The translations under genes and the position numbers were made by a program. A DNA stretch of 64,000 nucleotides from Symbiodinium natans (Eukaryota > Sar > Dinophyceae > Suessiales > Symbiodiniaceae): contig CAJNDS010002195.1 of NCBI GenBank assembly GCA_905221605.1, positions 425,340-489,339 on the forward strand, written 5' to 3'. The notes under the pieces were generated by a model that did no database searches, had not been told where the DNA came from, and saw nothing but the letters and a program-made list of their open reading frames with translations. Positions 36,986 through 49,082 of this stretch are shown one piece after another. Within the stretch, counting starts at the first letter, position 1; each line of letters begins with the position of its first letter.

Positions 36986-39900
36986 GCAGTGGTCCTCCAT
37001 TCTTGCCTTCCCCCGCCCCTTCAGTCCTGGTCATTGTGTTGCACAAAACCCTGGAGCCTGCGTGGTGTCCGGGCAAGGTGTTGGCGCAGTGGTCCTCCAT
37101 TCTTGCCTTCCCCCGCCCCTTCAGTCCTGGTCATTGTGTTGCACGAAACCCTGGAGCCTGCGTGGTGTCCGGGCAAGGTGTTGACGCAGTGGTCCTCGAT
37201 TCTTTCCTTCCCCCGCCCCTTCAGTCCTGGTCATTGTGTTGCACGAAACCCTGGAGCCTGCGTGGTGTCCGGGCAAGGTGTTGACGCAGTGGTCCTCGAT
37301 TCTTTCCTTCCCCCGCCCCTTCAGTCCTGGTCATTGTGTTGCACGAAACCCTGGAGCCTACGTGGTGTCCGGGCAAGGTGTTGACGCAGTGGTCCTCGAT
37401 TCTTTCCTTCCCCGCCCCTTCAGTCCTGGTCATTGTGTTGCACGAAACCCTGGAGCCTGCGTGGTGTCCGGGCAAGGTGTTGACGCAGTGGTCCTCCATT
37501 CTTGCCTACCCCCGCCCCTTCAGTCCTGGTCATTGTGTTGCACGAAACCCTGGAGCCTGCGTGGTGTCCGGGCAAGGTGTTGACGCAGTGGTCCTCGATT
37601 CTTTCCTTCTCCCGCCCCTTCAGTCCTGGTCATTGTGTTGCACGAAACCCTGGAGCCTGCGTGGTGTCCAGGCAAGGTGTTGACGCAGTGGTCCTCCATT
37701 CTTGCCTTCCCGCCCCTTCAGTCCTGGTCATTGCGTTGCACAAAACCCTGGAGCCTGCGTGGTGTCCGGGCAAGGTGTTGACGCAGTGGTCCTCGATTCT
37801 TTCCTTCCCCCGCCCCTTCAGTCCTGGTCATTGTGTTGCACGAAACCCTGGAGCCTGCGTGGTGTCCGGGCAAGGTGTTGACGCAGTGGTCCTCCATTCT
37901 TGCCTTCCCACCCCTTCAGTCCTGGTCATTGTGTTGCACGAAACCCTGGAGCCTGCGTGGTGTCCGGGCAAGGTGTTGACGCAGTGGTCCTCCATTCTTG
38001 CCTTCCCCCGCCCCTTCAGTCCTGGTCATTGTGTTGCACGAAACCCTGGAGCCTGCGTGGTGTCCGGGCAAGGTGTTGACGCAGTGGTCCTCGATTCTTT
38101 CCTTCCCCCGCCGCTTCAGTCCTGGTCATTGTGTTGCACGAAACCCCGGAGCCTGCGTGGTGTCCGGGCAAGGTGTTGACGCAGTGGTCCTCCATTCTTG
38201 CCTTCCCGCCCCTTCAGTCCTGGTCATTGTGTTGCACGAAAACCTGGAGCCTGCGTGTGTCGGGCAAGGTGTTGACGCAGTGGTCACGATTTTCCTTCCC
38301 CGCCCCTTAGTCCTGTGGGACCATTTGTTCCGGTCGAAGGTGTCTGGACGCCTGCGTGGTGTCGGGCAAGGTGTTGACGCAGTGGTCCCGATTCTTTCCT
38401 TCCCCGCCCCTTCAGTCCTGGTCCTTGTGTTGCACGAAACCCTGGAGCCTGTGTGGTGTCCGGGCAAGGTGTTGACGAAGTGGTCCTCGATTCTTTCCTT
38501 CCCGCCCCTTCAGCCCTGGTCATTGTGTTGCACGAAACCCTGGAGCCTGCGTGGTGTCCGGGCAAGGTGTTGACGCAGTGGTCCTGGATTCTTTCCTTCT
38601 CCCGCCCCTTCAGTCCTGGTCATTGTGTTGCACGAAACCCTGGAGCCTGCGTGGTGTCCGGGCAAGGTGTTGACGCAGTGGTCCTCGATTCTTTCCTTCC
38701 CCCGCCCCTTCAGTCCTGGTCATTGTGTTGCACGAAACCCTGGAGCCTGCGTGGTGTCCGGGCAAGATGTTGACGCAGTGGTCCTCGATTCTTTGCTTCC
38801 CCCGCCCCTTCAGTCCTGGTCATTGTGCTGCACGAAACCCTGGAGTTTGCGTGGTGTCCGGGCAAGGTGTTGACGCAGTGGTCCTCGATTCTTTCCTTCC
38901 CCGCCCCTTCAGTCCTGGTCATTGTGTTGCACGAAACCCTGGAGCCTGCGTGGTGTCCGGGCAAGGTGTTGACGCAGTGGTCCTCGATTCTTTCCTTCCC
39001 CGCCCCTTCAGTCCTGGTCATTGTGTTGCACGAAACCCTGGAGCCTGCGTGGTGTCCGGGCAGGGTGTTGACGCAGTGGTCCTCGATTCTTTCCTTCCCC
39101 GCCCCTTCAGTCCTGGTCATTGTGTTGCACGAAACTCTGGAGCCTGCGTGGTGTCCGGGCAAGGTGTTGACGCAGTGGTCCTCGATTCTTTCCTTCCCCG
39201 CCCGTTCAGTCCTGGTCATTGTGTTGCACGAAACCCTGGAGCCTGCGTGGTGTCCGGGCAAGATGTTGACGCAGTGGTCCTCGATTCTTTCTTTCCCGCA
39301 CCCTCAGTCCTGGTCATTGTGTTGCACGAAACCCTGGAGCCTGCGTGGTGTCCGGGCAAGGTGTTGACGCAGTGGTCCTCGATTCTTTCCTTCCCCGCCC
39401 CTTCGGTCCTGGTCATTGTGTTGCACGAAACCCTGGAGCCTGCGTGGTGTCCGGGCAAGGTGTTGACGCAGTGGTCCTCGATTCTTTCCTTCCCCGCCCC
39501 TTCAGTCTTGGTCATTGTGTTGCACTGGTGTCCGGGCAAGGTGTTGACGCAGTGGTCCTCGATTCTTTCCTTCCCCGCCCCTTCAGTCCTGGTCATTGTG
39601 TTGCACGAAACCCTGGAGCCTGCGTGGTGTCCGGGCAAGGTGTTGACGCAGTGGTCCTCGATTCTTTCCTTGCCCCTTCAGTCCTGGTCATTGTGTTGCA
39701 CTGCATGGTGTCCGGGCAAGGTGTTGACGCAGTGGTCCTCGATTCTTTCCTTCCCCGCCCCTTCAGTCCTGGTCCTTGTGTTGCACGAAACCCTGGAGCC
39801 TGTGTGGTGTCCGGGCAAGGTGTTGACGAAGTGGTCCTCGATTCTTTCCTTCTCGGCCCCTTCAGTCCTGGTCATTGTGCTGCACGAAACCCTGGAGCCT

Positions 39901-40165
39901 GCGTGGTGTCCGGGCAAGGTGCTGACGCAGCGGTCCTCGATTCTTTCCTTCCCCCGTCCCTTCAGTCCTGGTCATTGGTTGCACGATACCCTGGAGCCTG
40001 CGTGGTGTCCGGGCAAGGTGTTGACGCAGTGGTCCTCGATTCTTTCCTTCCCCCGTCCCTTCAGTCCTGGTCATTGGTTGCACGATACCCTGGAGCCTGC
40101 GTGGTGTCCGGGCAAGGTGTTGCAGTGGTCCTCGATTCTTTCCTTCCCCCGCCCCTTCAGTCCCC
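36986..40165 (+). repeat. 100-bp satellite, about 32 copies
   Basis: Head-to-tail units of about 100 bp (some 99, a few shortened to about 70) running GCAGTGGTCCTCGATTCTTT, a CCCCCGCCCCTTCAGTCCTGG block, TTGTGTTGCACGAAACCCTG and GTGTCCGGGCAAGGTGTTGA. Periods are exact over the first four units (36986, 37086, 37186, 37286). Most units are over 95 percent identical, so the array is young or homogenised. One unit near 38300-38370 is strongly diverged. The unit lacks stops in several frames, which produces long false ORFs of up to 511 codons on both strands. Confidence 0.97.
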
Positions 40166-40462
40166 ACCCCTTTAGTCCTGGCCATGCTGTTGCAAAGTCC
40201 GCGAATACCGGTTTAGATGAGTGCTTCAGCAACTTTATTGAATCTCAGCAGACCATCTGACTCCACTGGGTCTGAGGTCCTTGTTCGGAATCGCGCGCGC
40301 AGCTTCTTTGCATATTGCAACTCGGGAATCTTCATGGAATGCTGACTCCCAAAATGCAGCATGAGCTGTATTGATGCGGAAGGCAAAGGTCACAGTCGCC
40401 TTACCCGAGGGATGTATCGTGGTTTCCAAGCATGAAAGCAAGGGCAGGCACGTGACTGCTGA
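40166..40462. other. No gene; flank of satellite
   Basis: Unique sequence of about 300 bp between the satellite and a short telomeric patch. No motif recognised. Confidence 0.5.
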
Positions 40463-40501
40463 AACTAAACCCTAAACCCTAAACCCTAAACCGTAAACCC
40501 A
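40463..40501 (-). repeat. Short interstitial telomeric patch (CCCTAAA)n
   Basis: Four to five CCCTAAA units, i.e. TTTAGGG on the minus strand, opposite to the array at 4100-4436. Confidence 0.85.
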
Positions 40502-40635
40502 TTGTGTGAGGAGTGCCAAGAGAAGGGCGGAAGGGGGGTGGAACAGGGCCTTTGCTTGATCGCAAGCCTGCCAGTGTCTGGGATGGGTGACCCAAAGAGG
40601 GCTGGCCAACATGACCTCCTAGACCAGAAACCCAA

Positions 40636-40806
40636 TGTAGCCTAACCCGACCTAACCTGACCTTGAATTGGTAGCAGTTCCCCCAAATCGGGCTGGGCAA
40701 CATAAAGCCCAACGTAGCTTAACCCGACCGAACCTGAACTAGCCTGACCTAACCTGACGTACTTTCTGAAACACACAGATCCTGACCTAAACTGACCCAA
40801 CCTCAC
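40636..40806 (+). repeat. Degenerate CCTAACCTGA-type repeat
   Basis: Dispersed CCTAACC, CCTGACC and CCCGACC units, about ten in 170 bp, interrupted by unique bases. They may be decayed telomere-like sequence or an independent minisatellite. Confidence 0.6.
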
Positions 40807-41210
40807 CTGTTGCAATCGCCACAACCAAGACTTCTGGGTTGTGTACTCTGACAAGTTTGGTTGATGCGTGCATCCGTTTTGTTGCCGCCCCCGAGCGTTC
40901 ATTGGCTGGTCGCTCAATCGACCCAATTTTCACCCTCCTGCCCGAAGAAAGCAGTGCTTCCCACGGGCGGGGCGCGCCTGCCGAATATGTGGGATATTTG
41001 CCCCAATTTGCCCCTATGACACCCTCCTTGCCCCTATGACACCCTCCTGCGAGAAGAAAAGTACATGCAAGACAATGTTTTTGACCATGATACAAAATAT
41101 ATCAAAATATTTAACTTTCGTTATGTTGAAAGCTGTGAGATACTTGCGAACGCAGGTGATGATTAGGCAAAAGGGCCCCGTTGGATAAATGAATTGTGGG
41201 TTTTTTTGTC

Positions 41211-41372
41211 CACATCTGGCGTGACTCGATTTGTTTTCGGCCCACGTGTTCCGGAAGAGTCTTTACCAGGGCAAGCAATCAAGTCTAAATACAGGGTTGC
41301 CTTTCTTTCAGACGCTGCGCATTCACATGCAAGGCTGACGTGTTACTGCGCCCCATGGGTGGACAGCCTAGT
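41211..41372 (-). repeat. Inverted diverged copy of part of the 3.25-kb duplication
   Basis: The reverse complement aligns at roughly three-quarters identity by eye with about 44727-44921 and 48425-48609. Shared blocks include GAAAGGCAACCCTG, GACTTGATTG and GTGGGCCG. It shows that the duplicated unit contains an older dispersed repeat. Confidence 0.65.
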
Positions 41373-42098
41373 TAAGCCTAAGACCCATTGAACCTATTGC
41401 TGAGCAGATGCCACAGAACGAGCTGCAGTTCCTGTTGCACGTGTTCCCAGCACTGTTGTGCCTAGTTTCTTGAAACGTGCCAAGACTGCGGGGCTGCAGC
41501 TTCTCAGTCCGATCCCGTCCGGCATTCATGACTTCAAATCGGGGAATCAGCAGGCACAACATGTCGGAACGATTGCTGCAGGATCTCAGTCCGTCCCTGC
41601 ATGGCATATGAGTTCATCCACATTCGCCGGCCCGCCTCGCCGAAATGTAGTCAACCCAGAGTCTCAGAGTCCGGCCTGGAGATGACTTCTCTGTCCGAAG
41701 GAGTCAGATGTCATCGCGTGGCATGCGCATGCACTGCACAAAGTAAGTCCAGTAAACCTGTCATCTATTTGTTGAGCATTTGCCAACAGGCATGCAGCAT
41801 CAAGAGCGTTTCCAGTATCCCAAGGCCTGCACTCTCATCGCATAGCATCTACAGCTTACGATCTTGCCCCAGGACCATACCACAAAGTCTTGCAACAGGG
41901 AGCCCAGACAGCCAGTAGATACTAAACACTGGCAAACTGCATCTTCCCCAAGGTTTCGCACAGCAAACAGGTCCAGACTGAAGGGGGCGGTGAAGGAAAG
42001 GATCGAGGGCTTCAATCTTAGACTTGTGATGTCAACGACGTGTCAACATGCAATGTTTTCATGGTTGAAGCAGCAACTCCAGTGAAGCCAAGGCCCAG
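41373..42098. other. No gene; left flank of duplication
   Basis: Contains CTACAGCTTACGATCTT at about 41848, which recurs at about 45719 in the spacer before copy B. This suggests the ancestral duplicated segment began here and copy B lost about 220 bp. Confidence 0.5.
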
Positions 42099-43011
42099 CC
42101 ACGATTGCTCTCAGACAAGGATTGAGTTTTGATTGAACTGCAAACACCAGAAACATCTCAGAACCAACGCGTTAGTTTTGAGATGCAGCTCTTTAAGGAG
42201 TAATAATGTTGCCACGAAATCCTTCCCAGTGAATTTCCCAGCAGTCTTGGCTGTTTGTATGTAGAATTTGTTTCACATCCGAGAAAGGTGCGAGCCTTGC
42301 TTTGCCTTTCTGTAGCAGCCCCATTTGTACACAGAGATTCCACTTCTGTGTAAAGCAGCTCTTAATCGGAAGCTTGGGCGACAGTCGAAGTTAGTTGCGG
42401 GATCTTCATCAAGTGGAGTCTCATGTCCTGATGGCCGAGAACTCCATAGGAAATTTCAGTGGAGTTATCACGACTCTCAAGCAGACAGAGCAACTACGAT
42501 CTTCCCTTCAAAGAAACAATGGGTGCGCATGGGGCAAAAGCAGCCTTATTTACAAGCGCATTAATTTCATAGATCTCTGCAAAGAATGTATACTTAGACC
42601 GAAACGTGAAGAGACTAACTTCACTTATGTACGTATTGAGATTAAGCATAATCTCAATAGTTAAGCTGTTAGATTTGTGGCTTTTACTTAGTTAAGTAAA
42701 GTAGTTCGGTAATCCATTTCTTTTATTGAATTAATTTTGGGCCAGGGAAATTCAAGAAAAAATAGCAAATCTCGGAACGGCAAACGAAACCATGTATGTT
42801 ACGGGCTGCTGGGGGCATTGAGCTGTAGACGAAGGGCGTCAGGACAATCGGAAAAGGGCAGGGGTAAGGGGGGGCAAGCAAAGGGGTCGGCGGTTAAGGG
42901 GTGTGGGGGGGAAGCGGACGGATTCTGAAAAAGGGCGATGGGGGCGGTGGGGGGGGGGAAGCCAGCGAGCCCCCCCAGCGCAGCTTCAAACCCCCACCGC
43001 TTCCCACCGCC

Positions 43012-43345
43012 CCAACGAGCACGAAGGGACGTGCGACGAACCTGTAGTGCCCTCTCCAAGCCCTACAAACACGGGGAGGATGAAGGGAGGGGACATTTGA
43101 CAGTCCTTTTGGGCCCTAACCAAACCCACGAGCACGAAGGGAGGGGACATGCGACAAACCTCCACCCCTCACCAAACCTTACAACCACGAAGGGAGGGGA
43201 CAAACCTCTAAACCCTCACCAATCCCTACGAACACCCCTCTCGACCCCCCACCCCATAAGGACTGTGGGGCTCGCAGGGTCGAGGGCCCCAGAGGTTTGT
43301 CGCATGACCCCTCCCTTCGTGCTCGTAGGGTTTGTCGAGGGCATC
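43012..43345 (+). repeat. GAAGGGAGGGGACA minisatellite with inverted end (copy A)
   Basis: Units around ACGAAGGGAGGGGACATGCG and ACAAACC plus a CCCTCACCAA part, recurring at about 43020, 43080, 43133 and 43188. At about 43295-43340 the same motif appears reversed (AGGTTTGTCGCATGACCCCT). A further forward unit lies at about 43555. The same array is in copy B at about 46678-47011. Confidence 0.75.
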
Positions 43346-44565
43346 GAAGGCTCTGGAGGTAAAAGAGTTGGGGGGGGATGGGAGAGAGCAGGAAGTTCCC
43401 TCTCAAATCCATGTCAGCCTGCAAAACAGTGGGCAAGAACTGGGGACTGGGCAAGGGGAGGCCAGGGCGGGGGGCTGCCGCGTGGGCGGTGCGGGCAGGG
43501 GCGGTGTGGGCAGTGTGGGCGGCGGTTGAGGAGACAAACACCCTAACCCTATATGAGCATGAAGGGAGGAGACATGCGACCCCCTACCTTCAACCCCCCA
43601 GCCCTTCCCCTTAGCCTACTCTACCCTGCCACGCCCTTCCTACCCCCATATGACTGTTTTCTTATGGCTCCCAGATCGCCCTCACTGCCCTTTTCCCTCA
43701 ACCAGCCCTCGGCGGCACTGGCGGCAAGTGCCGCCGACCCAGTTGGGAAGCCAACGTCCGGGTCCAAACAAGTGCAATATTGATCGTGAACAGCGGGCTA
43801 GACCCCACCTAGTTTCGGCTCCTGGACGCATTTTTTGGTACGTCCACGAGGGTCCAAATGACGACCCCGGCGCGTATCGGCTTAATGTTCGCTTACAACG
43901 ATACTCCGACATTTTTTGGTGGGTTCCAGCCACCCCAAAAAAGCGTGCATCCCGGCACATCGGAAGCGGTTGAAGCCTCTAAAAACTCAGAAAACACCGT
44001 AGATACTGTGGTTTCGGCTTGCTTATTGACATACCCGTGTTGAAGCGCAGATTACGTTTCCGTGAGGAAGATTAGCTGAGTAGCTACATTGATTCATTAG
44101 CACAACTATCTAAGTTAATAAGATTGAGGGCTGAATAGAGCCGACACGAGGAGCTTTGGCAAGCGAAAGCATTGTGTCTGCTGCGCAAACAGAACGTGGA
44201 AGTACATGTTGTTTACCCAACCTATGTGTCTTGGCTTTGGTTTCCCAACCTACTTGTCTTAGTTGGGCAAGCCAGTTGTTTTGGTGAACGTGCTTTTCCT
44301 CTTGGTGGTTCTGGTAGCGTTATTGGGTGGACTTCCTGTCCTTAAGGTTGTGCTTGCGCAGCTCTTTGGTGGGTTTTTTTTGTTCGGTTTGGTGGCCCAT
44401 TTTATTGACCGAAACTGTTTTTTTCCCCACGTCTTCGGTGGGCAGGCCGGGCCTGCAGTTGTCTTACAGCTTTTTGGCGGGGCACTGCAGGGGGAAATGG
44501 TGGCCATTTTTTTCCCACATCTTCGGCAGGCGGGTCCTTTTGCCAGGAAGCGTTTTTTCTGGCGT

Positions 44566-44585
44566 TGCGGGGGGGGGGGGGGGGG
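44566..44585 (+). repeat. Poly-G run (about 18 G), copy A only
   Basis: Long G homopolymer. The matching place in copy B (about 48268) reads a short GAGGGGAGGGG instead, so this run expanded after duplication or is an assembly artefact. Confidence 0.8.
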
Positions 44586-44924
44586 AGACTGTTTTTGGCC
44601 ATATTTGTCTAAGACAGGGTGCAGTTCCTTCAGCTTGTTTTTCTCCATGTCTTCGGCAGATGGGCCCCAGGTGGGGGTTCAATAGGTCGTTCTGTCGGCA
44701 TCTTCGCCTGGGCTCCATGTGAACTTGACCTGGCCGTCCACGTAGCGGGGTGCAGTGTCAAAAACAGATGCGCAGCTAGCGTAACAAGGCAGCCTTGTTT
44801 TCAGATGCGTTGCTTCTGCAAGAAAGGCAACCCTGAATTTGGACTTGATTGTTTCCCCTTGTAAAGATTTCTGCGGAACATGTGGGCCGGAAACAAGTTG
44901 AGTCACGCCGGGCCTGCCCACCAA

Positions 44925-45335
44925 AGATGTAGGGTCTGGGGGTGGGGGTGAGGGCAGGGTGGAAGGGGTAAGGTTGCGGGGGTGGGGTCAGGCAGGGTAG
45001 GGGGCAGGGGGTCAGGGCTTGGCACAGGATGGCAAGGCTCGTGAGGGTGCCGCCTTGAATCTACTTCAAGAACAAAAAGCGGGGGGTCAGGGCAGTCAGG
45101 GCAGCAAGGGCGGTGAGGATGGTGCAAGGCTGCGACTGCGCTGGAGCCCTTGATCTACTTCGTTAGGCGGGGTAGGGTTGGGTCAGGGCAGTCAGGGAAG
45201 GGCGGTGGCCGCTAGGGAGTGTTAAGGCAGGGAGGGTAAGCGGCGGGAGATAGGGTGGAGGGGTGGAAGCGGTGGGGTGGTAAGGTAGGTAAGATAGAAG
45301 GCGGGTCGGGGCAGGGCGGTGAGGGCCGGGAGCGG
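44925..45335 (+). repeat. G-rich GGGTCAGGGCAG low-complexity tract (copy A)
   Basis: About 400 bp of runs of three to five G at short spacing, built from GGTCAGGGCAG- and GGTGAGGG-like units, interrupted by about 60 bp of unique sequence. It satisfies the G-quadruplex pattern many times over. Copy B equivalent: 48609-49033. Confidence 0.85.
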
Positions 45336-45338
45336 CAA

Positions 45339-45764
45339 GCCCGGTGAGGGCGGCGGAGGTTCAAACTCGAGATGCAAAGCAGGCCGACTTTTCTTCGCTT
45401 TGCGGCCCGCGATGCAAAATACCTCCGTTTCCGTGCGGAAATAATAGACTGTCAATAGTAAAAGCCGGCTTTTCGATTTGCTGCCCGGGGTCTTGCAGGT
45501 GCTTTGATATTACATTGTAAGAGCTTGGAGGAGTATGGCAGCAGCAGGTATTCAATGTTCGTTCAATTGCAGTTTCTTTTTTTTGCTGCGGCTTGCCGCA
45601 CCTCCTTTGCAGTCCTTGGAAACTGGGCCGGCAGAAAACTGGGGGTCCCTGTTTGGGTCCCTGTTTGGGTCCCTGTTTAGGCGTGAAAGAAAAAGACTGG
45701 TGGGGCAAAAAGCTTGGACCTACAGCTTACGATCTTCGGGCAAGAATGCATCCGCCCCGCCCAA
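45339..45764. other. Spacer between duplicated copies
   Basis: 426 bp. Contains three tandem GGGTCCCTGTTT(G/A) units at about 45644-45682 (Gly-Ser-Leu-Phe translation) and the shared 17-mer CTACAGCTTACGATCTT near its right end. No gene. Confidence 0.6.
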
Positions 45765-48700
45765 CCACGATTGCTCTCAGACAAGGATTGAGTTTTCATT
45801 GAACTGCAAACACCAGAAACATCTCAGAACCAACGCGTTAGTTTTGAGATGCAGCTCTTTAAGGAGTAATAATGTTGCCACGAAATCCTTCCCAGTGAAT
45901 TTCCCAGCAGTCTTGGCTGTTTGTATGTAGAATTTGTTTCACATCCGAGAAAGGTGCGAGCCTTGCTTTGCCTTTCTGTAGCAGTCCCATTTGTACACAG
46001 AGATTCCACTTCTGTGTAAAGCAGCTCTTAATCGGAAGCTTGGGCGACAGTCGAAGTTAGTTGCGGGATCTTCATCAAGTGGAGTCTCATGTCCTGATGG
46101 CCGAGAACTCCATAGGAAATTTCAGTGGAGTTATCACGACTCTCAAGCAGACAGAGCAACTACGATCTTCCCTTCAAAGAAACAATGGGTGCGCATGGGG
46201 CAAAAGCAGCCTTATTTACAAGCGCATTAATTTCATAGATCTCTGCAAAGAATGTATACTTAGACCGAAACGTGAAGAGACTAACTTCACTTATGTACGT
46301 ATTGAGATTAAGCATAATCTCAATAGTTAAGCTGTTAGATTTGTGGCTTTTACTTAGTTAAGTAAAGTAGTTCGGTAATCCATTTCTTTTATTGAATTAA
46401 TTTTGGGCCAGGGAAATTCAAGAAAAAATAGCAAATCTCGGAACGGCAAACGAAACCATGTATGTTACGGGCTGCTGGGGGCATTGAGCTGTAGACGAAG
46501 GGCGTCAGGACAATCGGAAAAGGGCAGGGGTAAGGGGGGGCAAGCAAAGGGGTCGGCGGTTAAGGGGTGTGGGGGGGAAGCGGACGGATTCTGAAAAAGG
46601 GCGATGGGGGCGGTGGGGGGGGGGAAGCCAGCGAGCCCCCCCAGCGCAGCTTCAAACCCCCACCGCTTCCCACCGCCCCAACGAGCACGAAGGGACGTGC
46701 GACGAACCTGTAGTGCCCTCTCCAAGCCCTACAAACACGGGGAGGATGAAGGGAGGGGACATTTGACAGTCCTTTTGGGCCCTAACCAAACCCACGAGCA
46801 CGAAGGGAGGGGACATGCGACAAACCTCCACCCCTCACCAAACCTTACAACCACGAAGGGAGGGGACAAACCTCTAAACCCTCACCAATCCCTACGAACA
46901 CCCCTCTCGACCCCCCACCCCATAAGGACTGTGGGGCTCGCAGGGTCGAGGGCCCCAGAGGTTTGTCGCATGACCCCTCCCTTCGTGCTCGTAGGGTTTG
47001 TCGAGGGCATCGAAGGCTCTGGAGGTAAAAGAGTTGGGGGGGGATGGGAGAGAGCAGGAAGTTCCCTCTCAAATCCATGTCAGCCTGCAAAACAGTGGGC
47101 AAGAACTGGGGACTGGGCAAGGGGAGGCCAGGGCGGGGGGCTGCCGCGTGGGCGGTGCGGGCAGGGGCGGTGTGGGCAGTGTGGGCGGTGGTTGAGGGTG
47201 GGGAAATGCGACAAACCTCATGGTCATTCACCAAACCCAACGAGCACGAAGGAGGAGACAAACACCATAACCCTATGAGCATGAAGGGAGGAGACATGCG
47301 ACCCCCTACCTTCAACCCCCCAGCCCTTCCCCTTAGCCTACTCTACCCTGCCACGCCCTTCCTACCCCCATATGACTGTTTTCTCATGGCTCCCAGATCG
47401 CCCTCACTGCCCTTTTCCCTCAACCAGCCCTCGGCGGCACTGGCGGCAAGTGCCGCCGACCCAGTTGGGAAGCCAACGTCCGGGTCCAAACAAGTGCAAT
47501 ATTGATCGTGAACAGCGCGCTAGACCCCACCTAGTTTCGGCTCCTGGACGCATTTTTTGGTATGTCCACGGGGGTCCAAATAACGACCCCGGCGCGTATC
47601 GGCTTAATGTTCGCTTACAACGATACTCCGACATTTTTTGGTGGGTACCAGCCACCCCAAAAAAGCGTGCATCCCGGCACATCGGAAGCGGTTGAAGCCT
47701 CTAAAAACTCAGAAAACACCGTAGATACTGTGGTTTTGGCTTGCTTATTGACATACCCGTGTTGAAGCGCAGATTGCGTTTCCGTGAGGAAGATTAGCTG
47801 AGTAACTAGATTGATTCATTAGCACAACTATCTAAGTTAATAAGATTGAGGGCTGAATAGAGCCGACACGAGGAGCTTTGGCAAGCGAAAGCATTGTGTC
47901 TGTTGCGCAAACAGAACGTGGAAGTACATGTTGTTTGCCCAACCTATGTGTCTTGGCTTTGGTTTCCCAACCTACTTGTCTTAGTTGCTTTTCCTCTTGG
48001 TGGTTCTGGTAACGCTATTGGGTGCACTTCCTGTCCTTAAGGTTGTGCTTGCGCTGCTCTTTGGTGGATTTTTTTTGGTTCGGTTTGGTGGCCCATTTTA
48101 TTGACCGAAACTGTTTTTTTCCCCACGTCTTCGGTGGGCAGGCAGGCCTGGCCTGCAGTTGTCTTACAGCTTTTTGGCGGGGCACTGCAGGGGGAAATGG
48201 TGGCCATTTTTTTCCACATCTTCGGCAGGCGGGTCCTTTTGCCAGGAAGCGTTTCTTCTGGCGTTCCGAGGGGAGGGGAAACTGTTTTTGACCATTTTTG
48301 TCGAAGACAGGGTGTACATGCAGTTCCCTCAGCTTGTTTTTCTCCATGTCTTCGGCAGACGGCCCCAGGTGGGGGTTCAATAAGTCGTTCTGTCGGCATC
48401 TTCGCCTGGGCTCCATGTGAACTTGACCTGGCCGTCCACGTATGGGGGTGCAGTGTCAAGAACAGATGCGCAGCTAGCGTAACAAGGCAGCCTTGTTTTC
48501 AGATGCGTTGCTTCTGCAAGAAAGGCAACCCTGAATTTGGACTTGATTGTTTCCCCTTGTAAAGATTTCTGCGGAACATGTGGGCCGGAAACAAGTTGAG
48601 TCACGCCGGGCCTGCCCACCAAAGATGTGGGGTCTGGGGGTGGGGGTGAGGGCAGGGTGGAAGGGGTAAGGTTGCGGGGGTGGGGTCAGGCAGGGTAGGG

Positions 48701-49036
48701 GGCAGGGGGTCAGGGCTTGGCACAGGATGGCAAGGCTCGTGAGGGTGCCGCCTTGAATCTACTTCAAGAACAAAACGCGGGGGGTCAGGGCAGTCAGGGC
48801 AGCAAGGGCGGTGAGGATGGTGCAAGGCTGCGACTGCACTGGAGCCCTTGATCTACTTCGTTAGGCGGGGTAGGGTTGGGTCAGGGCAGTCAGGGAAGGG
48901 CGGTGGCAGCTAGGGAGTGTTAAGGCAGGGAGGGTAAGCGGCGGGAGATAGGGTGGAGGGGTGGAAGCGGTGGGGTGGTAAGGTAGGTAGGATAGAAGGC
49001 GGGTCGGGGCAGGGCGGTGAGGGCCGGGAGCGGCAA
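45765..49036 (+). repeat. 3.25-kb direct duplication, copy B
   Basis: Second copy of 42099-45338. It retains a fuller version of the GAAGGGAGG minisatellite (an additional GGGGAAATGCGACAAACCTC unit near 47200). Differences elsewhere are scattered single bases. Confidence 0.97.
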
Positions 49037-49063
49037 ACTCTCTGTTAAGGGGCCGACACTGAA

Positions 49064-49082
49064 GTTTAGGGTAACCCTAAAC
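49064..49082. repeat. Telomeric-motif palindrome
   Basis: GTTTAGGGT, one A, then ACCCTAAAC: a 9-bp perfect inverted repeat made of facing telomere-type units. It lies 28 bp after the end of duplication copy B. Confidence 0.85.

Larger units (their letters stand above)
42099..45338 (+). repeat. 3.25-kb direct duplication, copy A
   Basis: Nearly identical to 45765-49036 in the same orientation. Sequence begins CCACGATTGCTCTCAGACAA and ends GGGCCGGGAGCGGCAA. Two indels distinguish the copies: B has about 56 extra bases near 47195-47265, and A has about 23 extra near 44262-44290. No gene within the unit is recognised. Frames conserved between copies (for example 42395-42664, 42938-43546) are conserved only because the DNA is recent, and they lack motifs. 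Confidence 0.97.

Noticed and set aside
38725-40260. 511-codon plus frame and similar long frames on both strands
   Set aside because: They are translations of the 100-bp satellite. The frame rotates from unit to unit, and minus frames are equally open.
42395-43546. Frames conserved between the two 3.25-kb copies
   Set aside because: The DNA is nearly identical, so all frames are conserved. Noncoding-like Pro/Arg/Gly-rich composition and lack of motifs argue against genes.
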